DNA of 24,217 nt, from positions 1 to 24,217 of the forward strand of contig URWU01000004.1 in NCBI GenBank assembly GCA_900551585.1, in the 5' to 3' direction. The position numbers were made by a program, and so were the translations under genes. This stretch comes from an uncultured Alphaproteobacteria bacterium. GTDB lineage: Bacteria; Pseudomonadota; Alphaproteobacteria; RF32; CAG-239. Positions 6,931 through 14,165 of this stretch are shown piece after piece. Under the pieces are notes generated by a model. The model saw only the letters and a list, made by a program, of their open reading frames with translations. It made no database searches and was not told the origin of the DNA. Within the stretch, counting starts at the first letter, position 1; each line of letters starts with the position of its first letter.

Positions 6931-6959
6931 AAACTAGCGTTTTTTCTTTTATAAATCAA
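6931..6959 (-). promoter_or_regulatory. Candidate promoter for ihfB
   Basis: On the minus strand, TTGATT (6959-6954) and TAGTTT (6936-6931) are spaced by exactly 17 bases in the AT-rich gap between rmuC and ihfB. The -35 matches the consensus moderately and the -10 weakly. The 126-base gap argues for a separate promoter, but this exact site is tentative. Confidence 0.35.
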
Positions 6960-7012
6960 TATCGCATTTACAAAAAAATAAAAATCTTATTTCCATTCTA
7001 TCCAAAGCTTTG

Positions 7013-8155
7013 TCAATCATTGGCAATTTTATGTTCCAAAGAGAGCTGATGTTCGCCTTCGCCAAGCTGAAAATCTTCAATTTTCTGAATGCGTTTGGAA
7101 ATTTTGCCAGATGATACTTTAATTTCGTTAATATCGCGCGAAGCCATATCAAAATGTTTGGATAAATTTTCAATGCGGTCGTCAAGACGGCCGATATCAT
7201 CAACCAAAATGCCGACTTCTTTCTGTATGACGCCGGCCTGTTCACGCATTGAAGCGTCTTTCAGAATGGCGCGAACGGTGTTCAAAGTCGCCATCAGCGT
7301 CGTCGGCGAGACAATCCAGACTTTTGAACGGTAAGAAACCTCGACCACATCGCAGAAGTTGGCGTGCAGTTCGGCATAAATCGCCTCACTCGGCAAAAAC
7401 ATCAGGGCCGACTCAGCTGTTTCTCCGGTGATGATATATTTTTCGGAAATATCTTTGATATGTTTCAAAACCGAGGCGCGGAAAAATCTTTCGGCCTCGA
7501 CTTTTTCACGGTCGGTGGCGGCATTGCGCAACGCCTGATAGCTTTCCAAAGGAAATTTGGCGTCGATGACAATGGTTCCCGGCGGGTTCGGCAGTTTCAA
7601 GACACAATCGGCACGTTTGGTATTGCCCATAACGACCTGAAATTCATAAGCCGACGGCGGCAGAATCGATTTAACCAAATCATTCAGCTGGATTTCGCCG
7701 AAAGCGCCGCGCGCCTGTTTGTTTGACAAGACTTCCTGCAGGGAAACAACCTGTTCCGACAAAGAAGAAATTTTTTGCTGGGCAACATCGATTTTAGCCA
7801 GACGCTCACGCAAATCATGCAGCGTCTCGGTGGTTTTGGTTGTTGACTGCTGCAGTCCTTCTCCGACACTTTTGGTCACGGCCAGAAGTTTTTCATCCAT
7901 AATCTTCAAGACGGCAAGTTTCTGCTCGTTGATTGCTTCGGAAATGCGGGTCTGTTCCTGACGATTGATTTCAGAAACCTGAGCCAGACGTCCGGCCAGT
8001 TCGGCCTGTCCGCGCAACAGGGTTTCGCCGAAACGGTCAAGTTCTTTATTATTTTTTCGAAATATAAAATAGCAGAGATTGCCGAGCAGCAACAAAGCCA
8101 CTACGGCAATCAGAGCGATTTCGATATAAAATCTATTTTCGAGTATGTTCGTCAA
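7013..8155 (-). CDS. rmuC: DNA recombination protein RmuC homologue
   Basis: RmuC-family proteins limit recombination at inverted repeats and have a predicted PD-(D/E)xK nuclease-like domain. The 380-residue product has an N-terminal membrane helix (about 11-32) and a long coiled coil (about 36-145). The conserved core includes RGAFGEIQLNDL (149-160) and VIDAKFP (196-202), which holds the nuclease-like D-x-K. A second helical region lies near the C-terminus. The protein is shorter than E. coli RmuC (475). The start is TTG 8155 with AGGAC just before it. No ATG fits better, and the membrane helix needs this start. It overlaps the end of accA by 23 bases, implying coupled translation. Confidence 0.9.
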   Translation of the reverse strand: MTNILENRFYIEIALIAVVALLLLGNLCYFIFRKNNKELDRFGETLLRGQAELAGRLAQVSEINRQEQTRISEAINEQKLAVLKIMDEKLLAVTKSVGEGLQQSTTKTTETLHDLRERLAKIDVAQQKISSLSEQVVSLQEVLSNKQARGAFGEIQLNDLVKSILPPSAYEFQVVMGNTKRADCVLKLPNPPGTIVIDAKFPLESYQALRNAATDREKVEAERFFRASVLKHIKDISEKYIITGETAESALMFLPSEAIYAELHANFCDVVEVSYRSKVWIVSPTTLMATLNTVRAILKDASMREQAGVIQKEVGILVDDIGRLDDRIENLSKHFDMASRDINEIKVSSGKISKRIQKIEDFQLGEGEHQLSLEHKIAND

Positions 8156-9113
8156 GATTACGTCCTATTTTCAAGAACTTTTCGGTGCGCTGTTTTTTAA
8201 GCTCATCTCCGCTCAAAGGCAGCAAATCTTTCAAATTTTTCAAGATAAAATCACCGACGCGTTCAATAATACGCTGCGGATCGCGATGAGCGCCGCCCAG
8301 AGGTTCGGGGATAATTTCATCGATAATGCCGAGTTTTTTCAAATCCTGCGCCGTCAGCTTCAAAGCTTCGGTTGCTTCTTTGACCTTGTCGCTTGAGCGC
8401 CACAGAATGGAAGCGCAGCCTTCCGGAGAAATGACCGAATAAATAGAATGTTCCAACATCAAAACACGGTTGGCCGTGGCAATGGCAATCGCACCGCCGG
8501 AACCGCCTTCGCCGATAACAACGGAAATAACCGGAACGCGGATTTGCAGGCTTTTTTGAATTGAAGAAGCAATGGCTTCGGCCTGACCGCGGGCTTCTGC
8601 TTCAATACCGGGGAATGCACCGGCCGTATCAACCAGACAGATAACCGGCAGATTGAACTTGTCAGCCAATTCCATCAGGCGCTGAGCCTTGCGGTAGCCT
8701 TCGGGTTTGGCCATACCGAAGTTGTATTTGACGCGGGTTTCCAAATCATGGCCTTTTTCCTGTCCCAAAACGACAACGGAAATATTCTTAAAGCGGCCGA
8801 TACCGCCGACCATTGCTTCATCATCAGCAAACAGGCGGTCACCGCATAACGGCGTAAAATCTTCAATCAGAGCGTGAACATAATCCAGGCAGTGCGGACG
8901 GTCAGGATGGCGGGCAACCTGAGATTTTTCCCAAGGGCTAAGGTTGGAATAAGATGACTTAACCTGTCTTTCTAACTTCTGCTGCAAACGGCTAACCTCC
9001 TGAGAAATATCAACATCCTGCCCTTGAGCCAGATGTTTTAAAGACTCAATTTTGGCTTCAATTTCAACAATATTTTTTTCAAAATCAAGAACCAATGTAC
9101 TGTTATTATTCAT
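8133..9113 (-). CDS. accA: Acetyl-CoA carboxylase carboxyltransferase subunit alpha
   Basis: AccA forms the alpha2beta2 carboxyltransferase with AccD for malonyl-CoA synthesis. The 326-residue product has the N-terminal helical region seen in AccA (LDFEKNIVEIEAKIESL, about 9-25). Next come the HPDRPHCLDYVH segment, GDRLFADDEAMVGG, and the oxyanion-loop regions VDTAGAFPGIEAEARGQ and GEGGSGGAIAI, then SPEGCASILW. Length is typical (about 317-325). It starts at ATG 9113 with a purine-rich AGAGAAG upstream. It overlaps rmuC by 23 bases. accA and accD are in one minus-strand run but probably not one transcript, because ihfB appears to have its own promoter. Confidence 0.96.
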   Translation of the reverse strand: MNNNSTLVLDFEKNIVEIEAKIESLKHLAQGQDVDISQEVSRLQQKLERQVKSSYSNLSPWEKSQVARHPDRPHCLDYVHALIEDFTPLCGDRLFADDEAMVGGIGRFKNISVVVLGQEKGHDLETRVKYNFGMAKPEGYRKAQRLMELADKFNLPVICLVDTAGAFPGIEAEARGQAEAIASSIQKSLQIRVPVISVVIGEGGSGGAIAIATANRVLMLEHSIYSVISPEGCASILWRSSDKVKEATEALKLTAQDLKKLGIIDEIIPEPLGGAHRDPQRIIERVGDFILKNLKDLLPLSGDELKKQRTEKFLKIGRNLDEHTRK

Positions 9114-9140
9114 TCAACTTCTCTTAAAATTGTTTAAACC

Positions 9141-9158
9141 TGTGGAGTTGATACCACA
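9141..9158 (-). promoter_or_regulatory. Hairpin in the accA leader
   Basis: TGTGG (9141-9145) and CCACA (9154-9158) form a 5-bp stem with an 8-base loop, 28 bases upstream of accA ATG. On the plus strand a run of T follows, so it resembles a weak terminator facing away from accA. It might be an operator, a leader hairpin or a barrier to antisense transcription. Function is unknown. Confidence 0.35.
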
Positions 9159-9223
9159 TTTTTTTTAATCTTTCGACTCTTATTTTGAGATATTGTGTAA
9201 ATTTTAATTGAAATATCACGCAA

Positions 9224-9237
9224 ATATACTAGTATAT
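9224..9237. promoter_or_regulatory. Perfect 14-bp palindrome with -10 element between accA and the 9293 gene
   Basis: ATATACTAGTATAT is a perfect palindrome. It contains TATACT (a good -10) on both strands and overlaps the most upstream possible ATG (9236). Two uses are possible: a shared divergent -10 region for accA and the plus-strand membrane protein, or an operator. If the plus-strand -10 is used, transcription starts at about 9237 and translation must start downstream, at GTG 9293. Confidence 0.45.
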
Positions 9238-9292
9238 GTACAATTATTTGAGTTGTGTACCGGTTGACGGACTTACTGTAGAGGAGCTCAGC

Positions 9293-10735
9293 GTGCTTGC
9301 ATTTTCTTTTTTCGCCGCCATTTTTTCCAGCCTGCTCTGGCTAATATATTCTCTGGCTTATATAAGTGACAACACTGTCGGTATCAAATTCAGCGCTTTG
9401 GGAATCGTTGACATCTCTATTTATACCGCTCTGGTGGTTCTGCCGATTTTGGTTTTGTGGCTGGTTTTCGGCTATATCAGTCAGTATTTGAACCTGCGCA
9501 ATCTCAATCGCAATTTATTCCAGCTTTTCAAACAAATGAAAAAAAATCAGGACTACACCGACCTGATTGCGCGGATTATGCTGGAATCCGAGCAGCAGAT
9601 TAAAGACGGCTTTATCCTCAACCGGATTGATATTTTAATTGCCGATATGAATGAGCTGATTGCCGAAATGATTTCGCGCGCCGCCCTCGCTTCGCACGAA
9701 CAAATCGAAACCCTGTGGAGCAAAGTCCGCAACGGCGGCAAATGGGCGCTCGGTAAAGTGATTATCGAAATCAGCCAGAATCAGCCTAATTTTCAAATGC
9801 GTATTTATGAAAAATCGCAGCGTGATTTGGTTTTGGCCGGCACAATTCTTGAATTCTGCGCCCGTTACCAGAATATTCTTGCCCTGCTGGAAAAACATGA
9901 CAAAGAACGCGTTTTCCTCAATGTGGTTGAAACCGGCGTCTTTGGCAAAGTTTATTCGATTTTGGCACCGATTGCCGATGAAATCCGCCGCCATCGCGAT
10001 ATCGGCTCCATGAATGACAAAGAAGAAGTCAGCGAATTTCGGGCGCCTGAGCGCGACAGACAACCGGCGCGTCCGGTTCCGTCCTATCAACCGCGGCAGG
10101 AAGAAAAAAAGAATCCGTTGATGGCCGGGATTTCCAAGCTTGGCTCCATTCTCAAAAAAGACAAACAGCCGTCGCGCAATGAAACGGTTGCCGCCCGTGA
10201 AAGAGACCCTTTCTCAATGGCTTTGGAGCGCAGTTTCGGAACAGATGACGAGCCGGAACTGACAGCTCATCCGGAACCGAGATTTGAAATCTCCGAGCCC
10301 ATGTTGGAAACGGCCGAAGAAGAGCCGCAGCTGCGGGTTGAAGCTCCCGAACCGCGCTTTGACGAGCCGCGATTTGATTCCGGAGACACTCAGGAAGACG
10401 CTGCGCCGGAAATTGTCCTGCCGCAGCAAGATGAGCCTGTTATTGAAGATGAAAGAGCCGAGATTGTTATCGGCCACCAAGAAGAAGAAAAAAACATTCC
10501 GCCGCTGATTATCCGCGAGGAAAGCCGCCCGGAACCTAAAATCGAACCCAAGGTTGAACCGAAAGATGAAGAAGCGCCGATTACTTCCACACAAAAAACT
10601 TTGAACGAACTGCGCAAAGAATGGGAAGATATGCGCCGCTCATCACAAGAGCCGGAGCCTAAAGAAGCGGCCAAAAACGAGGATTATACTTATCCTTTCG
10701 GAGGGTGGACTGACGAAAGCAATTATCATAAGTAA
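9293..10735 (+). CDS. Two-helix membrane protein with long acidic Pro/Glu-rich tail, unknown function
   Basis: Not recognised. From the upstream ATG 9236 it would be 499 residues. I prefer GTG 9293 (480 residues) because GAGGAG (9281-9286) sits 6 bases before it, whereas ATG 9236 has no ribosome-binding site and lies in a palindrome. In ATG-based numbering, two membrane helices lie at 21-43 and 60-82. A helical domain follows (about 85-258, Asn/Gln/Leu-rich, with ETLWSKVRNGGKWALGKVII). The rest, 262-499, is a disordered charged tail with repeated PEPRF (three PRF phrases) and EPKIEPKVEPK. A short helix NELRKEWEDMRRSS is near the end, and the C-terminus is aromatic (YTYPFGGW). The tail overlaps the yejA start, so the genes are translationally coupled. 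The tail looks like a cytoplasmic docking region (inference). Confidence 0.8.
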   Translation: MLAFSFFAAIFSSLLWLIYSLAYISDNTVGIKFSALGIVDISIYTALVVLPILVLWLVFGYISQYLNLRNLNRNLFQLFKQMKKNQDYTDLIARIMLESEQQIKDGFILNRIDILIADMNELIAEMISRAALASHEQIETLWSKVRNGGKWALGKVIIEISQNQPNFQMRIYEKSQRDLVLAGTILEFCARYQNILALLEKHDKERVFLNVVETGVFGKVYSILAPIADEIRRHRDIGSMNDKEEVSEFRAPERDRQPARPVPSYQPRQEEKKNPLMAGISKLGSILKKDKQPSRNETVAARERDPFSMALERSFGTDDEPELTAHPEPRFEISEPMLETAEEEPQLRVEAPEPRFDEPRFDSGDTQEDAAPEIVLPQQDEPVIEDERAEIVIGHQEEEKNIPPLIIREESRPEPKIEPKVEPKDEEAPITSTQKTLNELRKEWEDMRRSSQEPEPKEAAKNEDYTYPFGGWTDESNYHK

Positions 10736-12557
10736 GAAATTTTGCATTCTGCTGGGTTTGCTCGGGCTGCTGTTTTTCAGCGGTAATGTTGCGGCTGCCC
10801 CAAAAATCAGCAACAGTCTGGCTCTCTACGGCCAGCCGAAATACAGTTCTGATTTCAAACATTTTGATTATGCCGACCCCAAAGCCGCCAAAGGCGGACG
10901 CGTCGTGATGCCCGCTTACGGTTCTTATGACAGTTTTAATCCGTTTATTTTCAAAGGTTATCCGGCGGCTGAAGCCGTGGCGCTGACTTTTGACTCTCTC
11001 GGCGTGGTTCCGGTTGATGATTATTCTACCGTTTATCCGCTGATTGCCAAACAGTTTGAGCAGCCAGACGATCAGTCTTTTATCGGTTTTATTTTAGATG
11101 AAAGAGCCAAATTTGCCGACGGCAGCCCGGTCACGGCCGATGATGTGATTTTCAGCTATCAGGCTCTGGTTGAAAAAGGCTCGCCGCTTTACAAGGTTTA
11201 TTATGCCGATGTTGAAAAGGTGGAGAAAGTTTCGCCGCGCCATGTGCGTTTTTATTTCAAAAAAGGCACATCCAACAAAGAACTGCCGCTGATTTTGTCG
11301 CAGATTATGATTTATTCCGCCAAAGACTGGAAGGGCAAAGATTTTGCCAAACCGTCCCTGACGCCGCCTCTGACCAGCGGCCCTTACAAAATCAGCAAAT
11401 TCGAACCGGGAAAATATGTGGTTTTAAAACGCAATCCTGATTACTGGGCGCAAAATCTGCCGAGCCGCAAAGGCTTTTTTAATTTTGACGAAGTGCGGTT
11501 TGATTATTATCAGGACACGACCGTTACGCTGCAGGCGCTGTTTGCCGGTAATATTGACATGCGCGAAGAATATATTTCTAAAATCTGGGTGACAGGTTAT
11601 GACAATGATATGGTCAAAAAAGGCAAAGTCATCAAAGAAAATCTAGCTCATAACCAAACGGCGATTTTGCAGAATTTTGCTTTCAATATCCGCCGGCCGC
11701 AGTTTCAGGACAAGCGCGTGCGTCAGGCTATCGGACTGGCTTTCAACTTTGAATGGGCAAATGAAAAACTGTTTTATAACCAGTATGAACGGCTCGACAG
11801 TTATTATACCAACAGCGACATGGCCGCAAGCGGCAAACCGCAGGGCAAAGAGCTGCAAATCTTAAATCAGTTCAAAGACAAACTGGCGCCGGAAGTTTTC
11901 GGTGAGGTTCCGGTGCAGCCGCAATTTAACAATTATGAAGACAGCCGCAAAAATCTGCGCGCCGCGGTCAAACTCCTCAAAGAAGCCGGATATGATTTTG
12001 TTGACGGCAAAATGACCAATCAGCAAAGCGGACAACCGCTGCAATTTGAGATTTTAAGCAACACCGCGAACGGTAACACATTCACGCGGGTTATGCTGCC
12101 ATTTTTGAAGAATCTGGAAAAAATCGGCATTAAAGCCAGTTTCCGTAATCTGGAAGTTAATATTTTCAAAAACCGGCTTGATAATTTTGACTTTGATATG
12201 GCGATTATTTCTTTTCCGATGAGCCAAATGCCGGGCAATGAACAAAAAGAAATGTGGGGGTCGCAATCAGCCGACGCCAAAGGCAGTTATAACCTTATCG
12301 GCATTAAAAACCCGGTTGTTGACAGCCTGCTTAATCAAGTTGTTCAGGCACATGACAAAGAAACATATATTGCTTCCCTCAAGGCTCTTGACCGCGTGTT
12401 GCGCCATGAATATTATATGATTCCTCAGTGGTACGCACCTTATAAAAGGGTGGCTTACCGCAACAAATTTTCTCATCCGCAGACGGATTTGAAAGTCGGT
12501 TTTCAGCCTTTTACCTGGTGGCTGGAACCCTCCGAGACAATAACCGGTGACAAGTGA
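10710..12557 (+). CDS. yejA: Extracellular solute-binding protein YejA (oligopeptide ABC transporter)
   Basis: A periplasmic binding protein of the SBP_bac_5 (OppA/DppA) family, closest in build to YejA, which serves the YejABEF peptide importer. Features include PKAAKGGRVVMPAYGSYDSFNPF near the N-terminus (read as two short blocks), FADGSPVTADDVIFSY, the TSGPYKISKFEPGKYVVLKR region and the LRRNPDYW-like KRNPDYWAQNLP. The only ATG/GTG/TTG start nearby is TTG 10758, which would leave a signal peptide with no basic end. The frame stays open upstream: from CTG 10710 it reads MTKAIIISKKFCILLGLLG, a proper signal peptide ending near NVAAA. GGAGG (10700-10704) is 5 bases before this CTG. I therefore place the start there (616 residues). 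It overlaps the previous gene by 26 bases. Confidence 0.85.
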   Translation: MTKAIIISKKFCILLGLLGLLFFSGNVAAAPKISNSLALYGQPKYSSDFKHFDYADPKAAKGGRVVMPAYGSYDSFNPFIFKGYPAAEAVALTFDSLGVVPVDDYSTVYPLIAKQFEQPDDQSFIGFILDERAKFADGSPVTADDVIFSYQALVEKGSPLYKVYYADVEKVEKVSPRHVRFYFKKGTSNKELPLILSQIMIYSAKDWKGKDFAKPSLTPPLTSGPYKISKFEPGKYVVLKRNPDYWAQNLPSRKGFFNFDEVRFDYYQDTTVTLQALFAGNIDMREEYISKIWVTGYDNDMVKKGKVIKENLAHNQTAILQNFAFNIRRPQFQDKRVRQAIGLAFNFEWANEKLFYNQYERLDSYYTNSDMAASGKPQGKELQILNQFKDKLAPEVFGEVPVQPQFNNYEDSRKNLRAAVKLLKEAGYDFVDGKMTNQQSGQPLQFEILSNTANGNTFTRVMLPFLKNLEKIGIKASFRNLEVNIFKNRLDNFDFDMAIISFPMSQMPGNEQKEMWGSQSADAKGSYNLIGIKNPVVDSLLNQVVQAHDKETYIASLKALDRVLRHEYYMIPQWYAPYKRVAYRNKFSHPQTDLKVGFQPFTWWLEPSETITGDK

Positions 12558-12576
12558 TAAGTAACAAGAGAGAAAA

Positions 12577-13647
12577 ATGAGAAACTATATCCTGAAAAGA
12601 ATTTTGCTTATCCCTTTAACGCTGCTGGGAATTTTGTTTATCAATTTTTTGATTGTGCAGCTGGCGCCCGGCGGCCCGGTTGAGCATACTTTGGCAAAAT
12701 ACCGCGGCATGAATGTCAACGCCACATCGCAGATTTCCGGCTCAGCGCAGATGCATCTGGACAGCAGCAGTACTTATCAGGGCTCGCAGGGTGTTCCCGA
12801 AGACTTGGTCAAAGAATTGGAAAAACAGTTCGGTTTTGACAAACCGGCGCATGTCCGCTTTTGGAAAATGCTCAAAGATTATGCCGTTTTCGACTTCGGC
12901 AAAAGTTTTTATCAGGACAAAAGCGTTTTGCAGTTGATTAAAGAACGCATGCCGGTTTCAGTCTCGCTCGGTTTGTGGTCAACGCTGATTATTTATCTGA
13001 TTGCCATTCCGCTCGGTATCAAAAAAGCCGTGAGCGACGGCAGCAATTTTGATGTCTGGAGCTCTTTTGCCGTCATTATCGGCTCGGCTATTCCGGTGTT
13101 TTTATTCGCAGTATTTTTGATTGTATTTTTTGCCGGCGGTACTTATCTGCAATGGTTTCCGCTGCGCGGCCTGACCTCCGACAACTGGGAAGAACTTTCT
13201 TTCGGCGCCAAAATTCTCGATTATTTCTGGCATATCACCCTGCCGGTGACGGCTATGGTTATCGGGGGTTTTGCTTCTTTGACCATGCTGACCAAAAACT
13301 CGTTTCTTGATGAAATCAACAAGCAGTATGTTTTGACCGCCAAAGCCAAAGGCCTGAGCCAGAACCAGATTTTATACGGCCATGTTTTCCGCAATGCCAT
13401 GCTGATTGTGATTGCCGGTTTTCCGTCAATGCTGATTAAAATGCTGTTCACCGGCGCGCTGCTGATTGAAGTGATTTTTTCGCTTAACGGTATCGGCCTT
13501 TTGGGTTACGAGGCGATTATGACCCGCGATTATCCGGTTATTTTCGGTACGCTTTATATCTTTGCCCTGCTCGGTTTAATCCTCAAGCTTATCAGCGATA
13601 TTACCTATTCTCTGGTTGACCCGCGGATTACTTTTGACAAGCTTTGA
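12577..13647 (+). CDS. yejB: ABC transporter permease YejB
   Basis: One of two inner-membrane permease subunits expected for a YejABEF-type peptide importer. The 356-residue product (E. coli YejB is 364) starts with a helix (about 9-30). A long periplasmic loop (about 35-125) is rich in Ser/Gln, as YejB proteins have. Five more helices follow. The binding-protein-dependent transport (EAA) motif is seen as FLDEINKQYVLTAKAKGLSQ with the following GHVFRNAML. It starts 19 bases after yejA with AAGAGAG upstream. The partner permease yejE and ATPase yejF do not follow. Instead the gene ends tail-to-tail with the phosphatase gene, overlapping it by 20 bases. Confidence 0.93.
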   Translation: MRNYILKRILLIPLTLLGILFINFLIVQLAPGGPVEHTLAKYRGMNVNATSQISGSAQMHLDSSSTYQGSQGVPEDLVKELEKQFGFDKPAHVRFWKMLKDYAVFDFGKSFYQDKSVLQLIKERMPVSVSLGLWSTLIIYLIAIPLGIKKAVSDGSNFDVWSSFAVIIGSAIPVFLFAVFLIVFFAGGTYLQWFPLRGLTSDNWEELSFGAKILDYFWHITLPVTAMVIGGFASLTMLTKNSFLDEINKQYVLTAKAKGLSQNQILYGHVFRNAMLIVIAGFPSMLIKMLFTGALLIEVIFSLNGIGLLGYEAIMTRDYPVIFGTLYIFALLGLILKLISDITYSLVDPRITFDKL

Positions 13648-14125
13648 TTTTTAATTCCTCGAGCAAATGATCGCAGGCAACGGTAATCATCTGATAGACA
13701 TTTTCAAAACCATGATCTCCGTAATAAGGGTCAGGAACATCAGTTCCGTAAGCCGGAGCATATTCAAGCAGCTTTTTGACCACGGCACGGTCATAGCGCG
13801 GGTCGCCGTATGGGCGTTTCTGCTCAAGATTCCAGATATTTTGCGAATCCATGGCCAAAATTAAATCAAACTCGGCAAAGTCATCGGCACAAAGCGGGCG
13901 CGAGCGCAAGTGTCTTAAATCGAGCCCGTGGCCGAGCGCGCATTCAACGCTTCTGCCGTCCGGTTCATCACCCTGATGGTAGCTTGATGTTCCGGCCGAA
14001 TCCACAAAGATATGCTCCTGCAAACCGGCCTCACGGACGATTTTTTGCATATAGCCTTCGGCGGTCGGCGAGCGGCAGATGTTTCCGGTGCAAATGAAAA
14101 GAATTTTATACATGGCAAATTTCAT
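13628..14125 (-). CDS. Low-molecular-weight protein tyrosine phosphatase
   Basis: A cytoplasmic phosphatase of the LMW-PTP family, which removes phosphate from tyrosine residues via a cysteinyl-phosphate intermediate. The 165-residue product has the P-loop CTGNICRS, with nucleophile C12 and R18 in the C-x5-R pattern. The general-acid aspartate D132 lies in VPDPYYG, and DSAGTSSYHQGDEPDGRS is typical of the family. All catalytic residues are present, so it should be active. ATG 14125 follows a strong GGGAGGAG, which lies inside an 11-bp hairpin. It is downstream of the Lon-like protease gene by 40 bases and probably co-transcribed. No capsule or exopolysaccharide kinase gene (the Wzb context) is near, so its substrate is unknown. 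Confidence 0.93.
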   Translation of the reverse strand: MKFAMYKILFICTGNICRSPTAEGYMQKIVREAGLQEHIFVDSAGTSSYHQGDEPDGRSVECALGHGLDLRHLRSRPLCADDFAEFDLILAMDSQNIWNLEQKRPYGDPRYDRAVVKKLLEYAPAYGTDVPDPYYGDHGFENVYQMITVACDHLLEELKIKACQK

Positions 14126-14128
14126 TCA

Positions 14129-14155
14129 TCTCTCCTCCCGAGAAGGGAGGAGAGA
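14129..14155 (-). promoter_or_regulatory. Perfect 11-bp hairpin sequestering the phosphatase ribosome-binding site
   Basis: TCTCTCCTCCC (14129-14139) and GGGAGGAGAGA (14145-14155) are exact inverted repeats with a 5-base loop. In the minus-strand mRNA the second arm reads GGGAGGAGAGA, which is the Shine-Dalgarno of the phosphatase, three bases before its ATG. The stem would hide this site. It may be a translational switch, a coupling device opened by ribosomes finishing the protease gene, or a dispersed palindrome that happens to supply an SD. Confidence 0.7.
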
Positions 14156-14165
14156 TTGGAAAATG

